A DNA stretch of 64,000 nt from Rufibacter radiotolerans (GTDB lineage Bacteria; Bacteroidota; Bacteroidia; Cytophagales; Hymenobacteraceae), in the NCBI RefSeq assembly GCF_001078055.1, contig NZ_CP010777.1:3997001-4061000 (forward strand), written 5' to 3'. Position numbers and translations under genes: made by a program. How positions within the stretch are numbered: position 1 is the first letter of the stretch; every line of letters starts with the position of its first letter. Positions 7,089-15,994 of the stretch are shown in pieces. Below the pieces are notes generated by a model that made no database searches, had not been told where the DNA came from, and worked only from the letters and a program-made list of their open reading frames with translations.

Positions 7089-9962
7089 TCAGGAAGCTAC
7101 CTCTTTAAAGTAAACCGTGAACTTACTGCCGCGGCCGGGCTCGCTGCTTACCTCTATGCGGCCACCGTTGTTTTCAATAATGCGCTTGACAATGTACAGG
7201 CCAATGCCGGTGCCTTCTACGTGCGAGTGGAAACGCCGGAACATGGTGAACAATTTTTCCTGCTGGTCTACGCGTATGCCCAAACCATTGTCTTCTACGG
7301 TGAGCACCACAAACCCATTATCGCGGTAGGTATGCACAGACACCTTTAGCGGGGCCTCTGGGTTGCGGTACTTAACGGCGTTAGACACCAGGTTGTAGAG
7401 AATACTGCGCAGGTTCTTGCGGGCATAGCGCAGCTGAGGAACTTCAAAGGAAGTATCCAGCACTACGCCGGCCTCCTTGATCATAGGGGCAATGTCCTCC
7501 TCTACTCCTTCCAGCACCTCGGCAAAAGAAAGTACCTCTGCTTGCGAGTCCAGGTCTTTCTGCACCTTGGTGATCTCGGTGAGGTCATGGATGGTACCCT
7601 TGAGCTTGGTAATGGAAGAGGCTACCATCTGCAGCAGCAACTGCTCTTCGGTCTTCTCTTCCTTCTCCTCATAGCTTTCCAGCAGGGCGGCGGTGAGCCC
7701 CTCCAGGTTGGCCAGCGGCGAGCGCAGATCATGTGAAGCCGTGTACACGAAGCTGTCCAGGTCATTGTTGATCCTGATGAGCTCGTTGTTTTTGTTGTTC
7801 AGCTCCTCATTGATGTAAGAGAGCTGCTCGCGGCTTTTCACCTGCTCGGTTACCTCCACGGCAAACGTCAGGACAGACTCCACTTTGCCGCTGCCGCTAA
7901 AGATGGGCTCATACACCATATTGAAATACCGCACTTCTTCCTGGCCCCCAGGTTGCTCAAACGGGATGGGCACTTCCTGGCCAATATACGGCTTTCCGGT
8001 TTCCACTATGCGCGCAATGGCCTGCCTGAACTTCTCACGCCGTGACGGGTGCAGTGACTCCGTGGCGACGGTGCCTACCTGCGCCTTGCCCCCATAGAGG
8101 TTGCTTAAGTAGGCGTTCACCAGGGTGTAGGTGAGGTCCTTGGTCCTCACCAGCCCCACGATGGCGGGCACCTGCATGAAGATCTTCTGCAGGGTATCAG
8201 CGCTTTGCTTCAGTTTCCGCTCCATTTTAATGCGGTCACTAATGTCAATGGCAGAGCCGATGTAGCCCATAAAATCACCCTCGGCGCTGAAGCGCGGAAT
8301 ACCGGAGGCCATGACGCCCCGGTAGGTGCCGTCTTCGCGGCGCAGGCGGTACTCTATCTTGAATTCTTCCCGGGCCTCATGCGCCCGCTGGTACACCTGG
8401 GCTATGCGCGGCGCGTCTTCGGGGTGGAAAAACTTCTCCCAGCCCTTGCCCAGGTTATCATCCAGGGTAGAGCCGGTGAATTTGAGCCACTGGCGGTTAA
8501 TGTAGAGGCAGTTGTTTTCCTGGTCTGTGATCCAGATCATCACCGGGGCGCTGTCGGCCATGTTCCGGAAACGGGCCTCGCTTTCCAGCATCGCTTTTTG
8601 GGCGCGTTTCTCCTCGGTCACGTCGCGCACCTCCAGAATATGGCCCACTACCTCGCCGCCCTGCTTCACAAAACGGGTGGCGCAGGAAACCGGAATGCTG
8701 GTGCCGTCACGGCGCAGGAAAGAATCCTCAAAAGAGAAGGCCCGCTGTGACACCAGTTCGGGGGCCAGGTTGCCCGGTTCGTGCCCTTGGTGCACCAGCT
8801 CATACAACGGTTTTTCCTTGAGCTCCTCCATGGAGTAGCCCAGCAGGCGCTCTGCTCCGGGATTCTGGAAGGTGCAGTAGCCGCGGTCATCCAGCATGAA
8901 AATACCGGCCGTGGTGTTTCTGGTGATCAGGTTGGTGAGTTTGTTAGAGAGCAGGTACCGCTGCAAAGACCAGATCACAAAGAAGATCAGCAAGCTGATG
9001 ATCCCGCCACCCAGCAGGATAAGGTTGTGCTCGTCCAGGCCCGGTTGGTTGGAGAAGGTGCGGTTGGCCTGGTAATGGACGGTCCAGGTACGGCCGGCTA
9101 TGCGCACAACGTCTTTGGCTACCAGCAGTTTTCCGCTGCTGTCCAGCTTCTCGGTGCTTGTGGCTTCGTTGCTATACAGCAGGGCCTCTGGTTTTATGTC
9201 TTTGCCGTCATAGATAGCGACGCTTACATCTGAAAAGTCTTTGCCTATGGTGTTATTGAAAAGGTCCAGGGCCCTGAAGGGCGCGTACACAAACCCTTTC
9301 AGCCGTTTTCTGCGCTCCGTTAGGTCTACCGGGTCTACGCCCCCAAAGTACACGGGCATGTAGATCAATAACCCCGGCTGCACATTGGTCTTGCCTTCCT
9401 GCTCCAGTTTCACCATGCCAGTCATGGCGGGCAGGTTAAAGTCGCGGGCGGCCTCCATGGCCTCGCGCCTGATGGGCTCATTGAACATGTCAAACCCGAA
9501 GGCGCGCTTGTTCTGCGCGTTCATGGGCTCTATGAAAATAATGGAGGAATATTCTACGCGGGGACCCGCTGGCCGCACCTGGAAATCCGGGAAGCCTTCG
9601 GCGCGTATGCGTCTCTCTAAAGAGGGCAAGTTCTCAGGGGCCACCATCACGGCAAAGCCGATGCCCTGCACGCCCGGGTAATTGGCCGTTACCTGCAGGG
9701 TGCTCAGGTACTGCTGAAAATCACGGCGGGTAACGGTGTCTGAGGCGGCAAAAAGCCCGTTCACCCCTTTCAGGATCTGCAGGTAATAGCCCATGCGCCG
9801 TTCCAGCGTGCCCTTTATCTGCACCTTTCTAATCTCAAAAAGTTGCTTGTCCTCGGCCTGGTCATTGGCCCTGGAGATATAGTAGGCGTACAGGGTAATG
9901 CCCAACACCAAGATGAAGGACCCCAGCGCCAGGTAATAATCTTTTAAGCGGGAAAATATCAT
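7089..9962 (-). CDS. CHASE-PAS hybrid-type membrane sensor histidine kinase
   Basis: A 957-residue inner-membrane kinase. Membrane segment 1 is at about 10-30. An extracytoplasmic CHASE domain follows at about 75-240, with NYPGVQGIGFAVMV and later RREAMEAARDFNLPAMTG. Membrane segment 2 (LILLGGGIISLLIFFVIW) lies near 310-330. Three PAS/PAC units span about 345-715 (the second with MIWITDQENNCLYINRQWLKF). HisKA has the phospho-acceptor His744 in TASHDLRSPL. The HATPase domain has an N box (NLVSNAVKYR), a G1 box (DNGLGI) and a G2 box (GTGIGLYIVK). There is no receiver domain and no response regulator gene nearby, so this is an orphan kinase. It lies downstream of kmo in the same direction, separated by a PAL36. 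Confidence 0.92.
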   Translation of the reverse strand: MIFSRLKDYYLALGSFILVLGITLYAYYISRANDQAEDKQLFEIRKVQIKGTLERRMGYYLQILKGVNGLFAASDTVTRRDFQQYLSTLQVTANYPGVQGIGFAVMVAPENLPSLERRIRAEGFPDFQVRPAGPRVEYSSIIFIEPMNAQNKRAFGFDMFNEPIRREAMEAARDFNLPAMTGMVKLEQEGKTNVQPGLLIYMPVYFGGVDPVDLTERRKRLKGFVYAPFRALDLFNNTIGKDFSDVSVAIYDGKDIKPEALLYSNEATSTEKLDSSGKLLVAKDVVRIAGRTWTVHYQANRTFSNQPGLDEHNLILLGGGIISLLIFFVIWSLQRYLLSNKLTNLITRNTTAGIFMLDDRGYCTFQNPGAERLLGYSMEELKEKPLYELVHQGHEPGNLAPELVSQRAFSFEDSFLRRDGTSIPVSCATRFVKQGGEVVGHILEVRDVTEEKRAQKAMLESEARFRNMADSAPVMIWITDQENNCLYINRQWLKFTGSTLDDNLGKGWEKFFHPEDAPRIAQVYQRAHEAREEFKIEYRLRREDGTYRGVMASGIPRFSAEGDFMGYIGSAIDISDRIKMERKLKQSADTLQKIFMQVPAIVGLVRTKDLTYTLVNAYLSNLYGGKAQVGTVATESLHPSRREKFRQAIARIVETGKPYIGQEVPIPFEQPGGQEEVRYFNMVYEPIFSGSGKVESVLTFAVEVTEQVKSREQLSYINEELNNKNNELIRINNDLDSFVYTASHDLRSPLANLEGLTAALLESYEEKEEKTEEQLLLQMVASSITKLKGTIHDLTEITKVQKDLDSQAEVLSFAEVLEGVEEDIAPMIKEAGVVLDTSFEVPQLRYARKNLRSILYNLVSNAVKYRNPEAPLKVSVHTYRDNGFVVLTVEDNGLGIRVDQQEKLFTMFRRFHSHVEGTGIGLYIVKRIIENNGGRIEVSSEPGRGSKFTVYFKEVAS

Positions 9963-10020
9963 GTATCGTTTCTTCTCTTCAGCTACAATCCGTCAAAGGA
10001 CTTCCAAGGGCGGCAATGGC

Positions 10021-10056
10021 GTTTTGGGTCTCTTTTCCGGAAAACGGGCCAGAAAC
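10021..10056. repeat. PAL36 copy 6
   Basis: GTTTTGGGTCTC, tip TTTTCCGGAAAA, right arm CGGGCCAGAAAC; the arms are partly decayed. It lies 9 nt beyond the kmo stop and about 58 nt before the kinase start. Confidence 0.8.
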
Positions 10057-10065
10057 AGGAAAGCG

Positions 10066-11415
10066 CTAGGCAAGGTTTTCCTGCAGGAAGGCCTGCACCT
10101 CGGGCCGGTCATAATCTTCCTCCGTCTGGATATATTCCATTAACTGACGCATCATCTCTTCCTGCCGCTGCCCGTTGGCCAGTGCCTGGGAATACGGTAA
10201 ATCTGGGGAAAAGGTGACCATGGAATACAAAGGTAACCAGGCATCTGGGTATTGAGCGGTTATTTTAGACTCTATTTTCTTCTGGAGCAGAAACCGTGGG
10301 TCGGCTACTTTGTCCCGCATCTCAATAAAGTTATAGACGGCCAGGTCCGCGATGGCGTCTGTGTTGGGTTTGCGCACTTCCTGAAACGTCTTGAAAATGG
10401 TTTCCCACTCGCCCTGGTGCTCTTCCAGCAGGCCGCGCAGCACGGTACAGTCTTCAAAGCCGGCGTTCATGCCCTGGCCATAGAAGGGCACAATGGCGTG
10501 GGCGGCATCGCCTAAGAGCAGGATCTTGCCGGCATTGCTCCACGGGAAGCATTTCACCGTGACTAAGGAGCCGGTGGGGTTCTCAAAGAACTCCTGCGCC
10601 AGCTCGGGCATGAGCGCCGTCACATCGGGGAAAATCTCCTGGAAAAAACCATGCACCTGGGCCTCGGTCTTAAGCGACTGGAAAGAGGGATCTCCTTCAA
10701 AGGGAAAGAACAGCGTGCAGGTAAAGGAGCCGTCTATGTTGGGCAGGGCAATCATCATGTACTGGCCGCGGGGCCAGATGTGCAGTGCGTTTTTCTCCAG
10801 CTGCCAGCTGCCATCGGCCGCGGCCGGAATGGAGAGCTCTTTGTAGCCGTAGTCCAAGTAGCTTTGCTCATAGTTGAACCGGTCTGTCTTCTGGAGCGAG
10901 AGCCGCACCATAGAGAACGCGCCGTCTGCGGCAAAGATCACATCTGGCGTGATCTGGTACTCCTGGCCGGCGCTGTTGTCCAGCATGGTTACTTTATTAG
11001 ACGCCACCTCTACCTCCAATACCTGCTGCTGAAAATGGAGCGAGATGGTTGGCTGGGCCTCGGCTAGGTCTAATAGGGCCTGGTTCAGGCCGCCGCGTGA
11101 CACGGAGTAGATGGCCTGCCCCTCTTGCCCGTACGGCTGAAAGGAAAGGTGCCCGCTTTTGTCATGCATGACCCGGCGGTACATGGGAATAGCCACTTTC
11201 TTGATGTCTTCCGAAATACCGATGGTTTCCAGCGCGCGCCAGCCGCGGTCACTCAGGGCCAGGTTGATGGAGCGCCCGGCGGGGATGTCGGTGCGCCGCA
11301 GGTCGGGCCGCCGCTCATACACATCTACCCGGTAGCCCTGCTTGGCCAGATACAAAGAAAGCAGGCAGCCTACCAAGCCACCGCCCATGACACTTAACTG
11401 GGTGTTTTTTTCCAT
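10066..11415 (-). CDS. kmo: Kynurenine 3-monooxygenase
   Basis: An FAD-dependent aromatic hydroxylase that converts L-kynurenine to 3-hydroxykynurenine with NADPH and O2. The 449 residues match the usual family length. The N-terminal dinucleotide fold has GGGLVGCLLSLYLAKQGY, then the kynurenine monooxygenase signature PAGRSINLALSDRGWRAL. The second FAD motif GDAAHAIVPFYGQGMNAGFED is around residue 305-325. It is the first step of the pathway encoded through 24.3 kb; kynureninase is 3 kb further on. ogt is divergent from it (106 nt between start codons), so the two may share a control region. Confidence 0.96.
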   Translation of the reverse strand: MEKNTQLSVMGGGLVGCLLSLYLAKQGYRVDVYERRPDLRRTDIPAGRSINLALSDRGWRALETIGISEDIKKVAIPMYRRVMHDKSGHLSFQPYGQEGQAIYSVSRGGLNQALLDLAEAQPTISLHFQQQVLEVEVASNKVTMLDNSAGQEYQITPDVIFAADGAFSMVRLSLQKTDRFNYEQSYLDYGYKELSIPAAADGSWQLEKNALHIWPRGQYMMIALPNIDGSFTCTLFFPFEGDPSFQSLKTEAQVHGFFQEIFPDVTALMPELAQEFFENPTGSLVTVKCFPWSNAGKILLLGDAAHAIVPFYGQGMNAGFEDCTVLRGLLEEHQGEWETIFKTFQEVRKPNTDAIADLAVYNFIEMRDKVADPRFLLQKKIESKITAQYPDAWLPLYSMVTFSPDLPYSQALANGQRQEEMMRQLMEYIQTEEDYDRPEVQAFLQENLA

Positions 11416-11521
11416 GAATATGCGGTTATGATCCTGCTTCTGGCGCAGTAGCTACCAAAAAATACTGCGTTTTACGGTTACAAGCGGTAAACTTGGTTAA
11501 ATTTCGTGAAAAACCCGCACC

Positions 11522-12028
11522 ATGGCCGCTCCTTTGCCTCTCTTTGTCCATCACCTGGTCTCGCCGCTTGGCACCCTACGACTAACCTCTACGGAAAGCC
11601 ACCTGGTTTCGGCCTGTTTTCCGGAAAATGAGCTTGAAACGGACACCGCGCACCTGCCGCCTTGCCTGCAACTGGCGGCTACCCAATTAGAGGAATATTT
11701 TGCCGGTACCCGCCAGACCTTTGATGTACCCTTGCACCCGCAGGGAACACCCTTCCAGCAGCAGGTGTGGCAGGCGTTGCAGCAGATTGCTCCCGGCAAA
11801 ACGGAAACCTACCTAGGGCTGGCCAAACGCTTTGATAACCCCGGGGCGGTTAGGGCCGTGGGGGTGGCCAACGGTGCTAATCCCTGGCTGGTGCTGGTGC
11901 CCTGCCACCGCGTGATAGGCGCCAAAGGGGAACTGGTAGGCTACGCCGGCGGGCTCTGGCGCAAGAAATGGCTTCTGGAGCATGAGGCCAAGATGAGCGG
12001 GGTGTACCAGACTTTTTTAGAATTTTGA
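11522..12028 (+). CDS. ogt: Methylated-DNA-protein-cysteine S-methyltransferase with an in-frame PAL36-like segment
   Basis: A suicide repair protein that moves the methyl group from O6-methylguanine to its own Cys. The 168 residues include the active-site PCHRV, with Cys128. Also present are the RAVG-ANG-NP recognition-helix region (RAVGVANGANPW) and GYAGGLWRKKWLL. The N-terminal domain is short, as in Ogt. Bases 11606-11640, coding for residues 29-40 (VSACFPENELET), are a recognisable but decayed PAL36 copy. Whether this is an insertion or chance cannot be settled from one sequence. A convergent alkB, also an alkylation-repair gene, ends at 12218. Confidence 0.95.
   Translation: MAAPLPLFVHHLVSPLGTLRLTSTESHLVSACFPENELETDTAHLPPCLQLAATQLEEYFAGTRQTFDVPLHPQGTPFQQQVWQALQQIAPGKTETYLGLAKRFDNPGAVRAVGVANGANPWLVLVPCHRVIGAKGELVGYAGGLWRKKWLLEHEAKMSGVYQTFLEF
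11606..11640. repeat. PAL36-like copy 7, inside the ogt coding region
   Basis: GTTTCGGCCTG, tip TTTTCCGGAAAA, right arm TGAGCTTGAAAC. The left arm and tip are near consensus; the right arm is diverged, which keeps the ogt frame open. The length is 35 bp, one short of the standard 36. Confidence 0.6.
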
Positions 12029-12235
12029 TTGAATGATTGAGTGAATGTGCTAAAGTGAACCTTCTATGGGGCGGAAGTTTTTTCTCCCTTCTAAACCTCT
12101 ATTCAAACGTCATTACAGTTCGCCCACAAGGTCCTTTCAGGATGACAGAAGAGTGGCGAGTCACTTTATTCTCTCAATCATTCAATCACTCATTAAATCT
12201 CATTCACTCATTAAATCTCACTCAATAAACCTAAA
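12026..12235. repeat. Inverted TGAATGATTGA-type blocks enclosing a GTCATCCTGA element
   Basis: Left block from the ogt stop (TTGATTGAATGATTGAGTG) and right block 12161-12235, which carries the reverse complement (TTCTCTCAATCATTCAATC) plus two copies of TCACTCATTAAATCTCA-like sequence. Between them, 12102-12149 on the minus strand, is a copy of the GTCATCCTGA...GGGCGAAC element. Confidence 0.6.
12102..12149 (-). repeat. GTCATCCTGA element, copy A
   Basis: On the minus strand it reads TCTGTCATCCTGAAAGGACC, then TTGTGGGCGAAC, then TGTAATGACGTTTGAAT. It aligns over nearly 48 bp with 21697-21743, and over its first 31 bp with the copy at 20728-20758. Confidence 0.7.
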
Positions 12236-12832
12236 CGTGAGGTTAATCCTTGGCTCCAGAGGCTTAGCTGATTTGGGGACTTGGTGTTGCCAATGATGCT
12301 GTGTCTCACTGGCCATCAACAAGAGACTTCCTGAAGGTAAGATGAGTTTGTGTTTAAGCTCTGGTTGGGTGCGGTGCCGGAAATGGAAGCTTCGTTCCTG
12401 GCCTAGAGTCAAAGACGCAATGGTGGGGTTTTGGCCTAGTTCTGGTTCGTCATCTGAATGCCAGCCCATGCTGTCTTGGCCGTGGCGGTAGAGGTTGAGC
12501 AGGACGCTGTTAAAGAAGGTGCCGGTCAAGCTTTCCAAATTCTTTCTTACCTCACTTAGTTCAGGCAGCCAGGGCAATGGCTCCCAGGTGAGCCCCGAGT
12601 AGGTGTAGGCTTTGCCCGCATCTGCGTACCAGACCGTGAGCCGGGGTTGGTCTATCTGTTTGCCAAACAGCTTTATCTTTTCCTGCTTCCAGGCCGCCTT
12701 GGCTTCTAACACTGCAAAAAGCGCCTCGGCAGCGGGGCCGGAAAGAAATTCTTTGAGCAAGTACACCTCTGCGTCTGGCATGCGCAACCGTTGTGCACTG
12801 TGCTGTTGCCGGAAATCAGAAGAAAGATCCAT
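12218..12832 (-). CDS. alkB: AlkB-type 2-oxoglutarate/Fe(II) dioxygenase (DNA alkylation repair)
   Basis: A 204-residue protein of the AlkB superfamily, which oxidatively removes alkyl groups such as 1-methyladenine and 3-methylcytosine. The iron ligands are visible: His125 and Asp127 in GWHSDDE, and His183 in WQHQVPK. The 2-oxoglutarate-binding arginines are in PRINLTFR near the C-terminus (Arg195 and Arg201). The NLYRHGQDSMGWH approach is typical of the ALKBH2/3-like bacterial group. It converges on ogt, giving a pair of direct-reversal repair genes, with a repeat-filled spacer of about 190 bp. Confidence 0.92.
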   Translation of the reverse strand: MDLSSDFRQQHSAQRLRMPDAEVYLLKEFLSGPAAEALFAVLEAKAAWKQEKIKLFGKQIDQPRLTVWYADAGKAYTYSGLTWEPLPWLPELSEVRKNLESLTGTFFNSVLLNLYRHGQDSMGWHSDDEPELGQNPTIASLTLGQERSFHFRHRTQPELKHKLILPSGSLLLMASETQHHWQHQVPKSAKPLEPRINLTFRFIE

Positions 12833-12842
12833 AGGGAAACTG

Positions 12843-12877
12843 GTTTGGGGCAGGTTTCAGGAAAACGGGCTTAAAAC
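12843..12877. repeat. PAL36 copy 8
   Basis: GTTTGGGGCAG, then GTTTCAGGAAAA, right arm CGGGCTTAAAAC; 35 bp and imperfect. It starts 10 nt upstream of the alkB ATG and lies 32 nt beyond the antiporter stop. Confidence 0.7.
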
Positions 12878-12909
12878 GCAAAACCTGGTAACGGCCTTCT
12901 TTTCTAAGG

Positions 12910-14157
12910 TTACTTCACTTTCAGATCGCTGGGGGTGCGCCGCTTGTCAATGTAGTTCATGGCAGGAGTAGCCAGAATGCCGTGCACAAGCACAGACAGC
13001 AAGATGATAAAACCAGCAATAGACCAGATCTGGTCCGGCTCCGCAAATTTTGCTTCCTGCAGGCCAAAGGACAGGTAAAAAATAGAGCCAATCCCCCGTA
13101 TCCCGAAGAAGCTGATCACCCATTTCTCGCGTAGCGGTATTTTTGTCCCCCATAACCCCAGCATGCCGGCCACGGGCCGAATGACTAATACAAAAATGCC
13201 CCCGGCCACCGCACCCTGCCAGGTAAGGGAATCCAGGAGCCCGCGGGCCACGCTACCGCCAAACAAGAGCAGCACCACTACTAGCAAGATACGCTCTATC
13301 TGGTCTGTGAAATCATGCAGCTCGCGGTGGTATTCATAGTCGCGCTCAATATTCTTGATGGTAAGCCCGGTTATGAACACGGCAATAAACCCGTAGCCAT
13401 GGATCATCTCAGAGAGGCCGTACACCAGCAGCGTGGCCGCAATGGCCACAAAGCCGTCATGGGTCTCTGGGAAGCGGGTTTGCTTGGGCAGTCTAAAGAG
13501 CAGGTACGCCAGCAGCCTCCCCATGAGATACCCCATGGCTACGCCGGCCACAATGCGGTACAAGAGGTCATAGGCCAACCACCTGCCCAGCCACTCAGTG
13601 GGCTCTACCCCATGAATTGCCAAGGCGATCGCCAGCCAGGTAAACGGGAACGCCATGCCGTCATTCAGGCCCGCCTCGGCGGTAAGGGAAAAGCGGGCGT
13701 GGTCCTCCACCTCATCACTGGGCGGACCTACCTGCACATCGGCGGCCAGTACGGGGTCTGTGGGGGCCATGGCCGCGCCCAGTAGCAACGCCGAGGCCAG
13801 TGATAGACCCAGCCACCACCACCCCATGAACGCCATAGCCGCAATACACAGTAACATGGTCCAGCTCACCAACCTGAACGGTACCGCCCAGTTCTTAAGC
13901 GTGAACCGGCGGTTGATCTTGATGCCGGTACCCATGAGGGTGATAATGACGCAGATCTCTGAGAGCCTGAGGGCCGCCTCATTCTCCCGCAGGGGGTCGG
14001 GCTCGGGCAGACCCAGCGGCAGCATGTACAGCAGATACCCCAGCGCCACAAACACAATGCTATAGGAGAAAGAGAACCTTTCCAGCCACTTTGGTAACCA
14101 GGCCATGGCCAGGGCCGAAGCCCCAATCACCACAAAAACGATTAGATATAAACTCAT
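12910..14157 (-). CDS. CPA1-type Na+(K+)/H+ antiporter
   Basis: A 415-residue inner-membrane protein with about 11-12 hydrophobic segments. Two features of the ion-binding site are visible: APTDPVLAADV (the TDP of the crossed helices, residues 133-135) and GLNDGMAFPF (Asn165-Asp166). The Asn-Asp pair is typical of electroneutral CPA1 (NhaP/NHE-like) exchangers rather than Asp-Asp electrogenic ones. There is no long C-terminal regulatory domain such as TrkA-N or cNMP. The inferred job is pH and cation homeostasis; no visible link to kynurenine catabolism except position. Confidence 0.9.
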   Translation of the reverse strand: MSLYLIVFVVIGASALAMAWLPKWLERFSFSYSIVFVALGYLLYMLPLGLPEPDPLRENEAALRLSEICVIITLMGTGIKINRRFTLKNWAVPFRLVSWTMLLCIAAMAFMGWWWLGLSLASALLLGAAMAPTDPVLAADVQVGPPSDEVEDHARFSLTAEAGLNDGMAFPFTWLAIALAIHGVEPTEWLGRWLAYDLLYRIVAGVAMGYLMGRLLAYLLFRLPKQTRFPETHDGFVAIAATLLVYGLSEMIHGYGFIAVFITGLTIKNIERDYEYHRELHDFTDQIERILLVVVLLLFGGSVARGLLDSLTWQGAVAGGIFVLVIRPVAGMLGLWGTKIPLREKWVISFFGIRGIGSIFYLSFGLQEAKFAEPDQIWSIAGFIILLSVLVHGILATPAMNYIDKRRTPSDLKVK

Positions 14158-14360
14158 AAAAAGACAGAAACCATCGCCAGAGGCGAGGGCTTTCTAGTAT
14201 AAATACGAAGGGTCATACGGAAACAAGTTTCTCTTGGCCATCTTTTCGGCTATCCTTAATTGCTGTATTACAGCTACTTTCCGGGCCTATGCTTATCTCT
14301 GCGCCTAATAGAGACGTATATTCCCCCTCAAAACCGCTACCTAATTACTTTCGGAAAGCA

Positions 14361-14390
14361 AAAAGGCCACTCTCTTAGAAGCGGCCTTTT
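14361..14390 (-). terminator. Putative kynU terminator
   Basis: Stem AAAAGGCC with GGCCTTTT, a 14-nt loop. It lies about 40 nt past the kynU stop, read on the minus strand, and is followed there by a short T-run. Confidence 0.65.
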
Positions 14391-14429
14391 GTAAAACGAA
14401 AACTATCTCTTTTAGCTGATCTGCTACTG

Positions 14430-15701
14430 TTACTTCTGAAAATGCGCCGTCAGAAACTGCCCGAACCGGTACACGTCTTCAAAGGTATTGTAGAGCGGCG
14501 TGGGCGCCACCCGAATCACGTTGGGCTCGCGCCAGTCCAGGATAAAGCCATTGGCCATGAGCGTGTCAAACAGTTGCCGGCCGTTCTGGTTCACCAGCAA
14601 GGAAAGCTGGCAGCCACGGGCCGCCGGGTCTGCCGGGGTAATGATTTCCAGCAGCTCTTTGGGCTGATTCAGCTCTTTAATCAGGAACTCCAGGTAGCCA
14701 GTCAGTTTCTCGCTTTTGGCCCGCAGCTTTTCTATTCCGGCATCGGCGAAGATCTGTAACGAAGCCTTGTGCACGGCCATGGGCAAAATCTGTCCATTGG
14801 ATACTTGCCAGCCTTCGGCCCCGGCCATGGGAATGAACCCCTTTTTCATCTGGAACCGCTGAGCCTGGTCATGGCCCCACCAGCCTGCAAAACGGGGCAG
14901 GTCATTATTTTGGGCGTGACGCTCATGCACAAATACGCCAGAGGTGCCGCCCGGTCCCGAGTTCAGGTATTTATAGGTACACCACACGGCAAAGTCCACG
15001 TCCCAGTCATGCAGTTGCATAGGCACGTTACCGGCGGCGTGGGCCAGGTCAAAGCCGCAGGGCACGCCGGCTGCGTGGGCCGCCTGGGTAATGGCGGCCA
15101 TGTCAAACACCTGGCCGGTATAGTAATGCACGCCACTCAACATGACCAGCGCCAACTCGTCTTTGTGCTCGGCAATGGCGGCCAGGATATCCTCGGTGCG
15201 CCAGGTGCTTTCGCCTTCGCGCGGGGCTATCTCTAGAATGGCCTCGTCTGGGTGGTAACCATGGAACTTCGCCTGGGTTTCCAGGGCGTACTGGTCTGAA
15301 GGAAAAGCACCGGCCTCGGTTAAAATCTTAAACCGCTTGCCCTCCGGCCGATAAAAAGACACCAGCATGAGGTGCAAGTTCACGGTGAGTTGGTTCATGA
15401 TCACCACTTCTTCGGGCTTGGCGCCTACCAAGGCGGCAGACAGCTCAGACAGCGGCTTGTGGTACGTAAACCAGGGATTATCGCCCTTGAAATGGCCTTC
15501 CACGCCCAACTCGGCCCATTTGGTCATTTCCTCTTCCAGGGCCGCTCTAGCCGACTTAGGCTGCAGCCCCAACGAGTTGCCGCACAGGTACACGGTGTCT
15601 TTGCCGTTGTGCTGCGGAATATGGAAATGCTCTTTGAAATAGCGTAGCGGGTCAGCGTGGTCTTGCTCCTGGGCGTAGGCGAGAGTATTTTGAAAAGACA
15701 T
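14430..15701 (-). CDS. kynU: Kynureninase
   Basis: This PLP enzyme cleaves 3-hydroxykynurenine (or kynurenine) to 3-hydroxyanthranilate (or anthranilate) and alanine. The 423 residues are the normal length. Visible features: YLCGNSLGLQPK near residue 40, FDLAHAAGN with Asp218, and the PLP Schiff-base lysine Lys244 in CTYKYLNSGPGG. The C-terminal domain has RVAPTPLYNTFEDVYRF. It supplies the substrate of the 3-hydroxyanthranilate dioxygenase at 20.9 kb. A terminator follows it, and a PAL36 lies between it and the ACMSD gene, so each gene may be its own transcript despite the shared direction. Confidence 0.97.
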   Translation of the reverse strand: MSFQNTLAYAQEQDHADPLRYFKEHFHIPQHNGKDTVYLCGNSLGLQPKSARAALEEEMTKWAELGVEGHFKGDNPWFTYHKPLSELSAALVGAKPEEVVIMNQLTVNLHLMLVSFYRPEGKRFKILTEAGAFPSDQYALETQAKFHGYHPDEAILEIAPREGESTWRTEDILAAIAEHKDELALVMLSGVHYYTGQVFDMAAITQAAHAAGVPCGFDLAHAAGNVPMQLHDWDVDFAVWCTYKYLNSGPGGTSGVFVHERHAQNNDLPRFAGWWGHDQAQRFQMKKGFIPMAGAEGWQVSNGQILPMAVHKASLQIFADAGIEKLRAKSEKLTGYLEFLIKELNQPKELLEIITPADPAARGCQLSLLVNQNGRQLFDTLMANGFILDWREPNVIRVAPTPLYNTFEDVYRFGQFLTAHFQK

Positions 15702-15804
15702 GAAGGCGAAGTAAAAGAATGCGTTAAGATGAATTCAGTTGGCTAATTTACCTAACAGGCGTTAGAGAACCATATTATTAGATGGCTTCTTTTCTGCAAT
15801 TACT

Positions 15805-15840
15805 GTTTTGGGCCTGTTTTCTGAAAAACGGCCCTAAAAC
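15805..15840. repeat. PAL36 copy 9
   Basis: GTTTTGGGCCTG, tip TTTTCTGAAAAA, right arm CGGCCCTAAAAC. It lies between the kynU start and the ACMSD stop in a 293-bp gap that holds nothing else I recognise. Confidence 0.85.
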
Positions 15841-15994
15841 GCTTTTATCTAAGCACGGACAATTCTTCTAACTATTTTAAGCAATTCCCAAAATCAAACT
15901 TGCGTGTCTTGAGGCTCTCGCCTCACAGAAGTTGAAAATTTGAACCAGGGAAAGGTAGGTGCGGCCCGCTGGGTTTGCTTGGGATAACCGCTTC

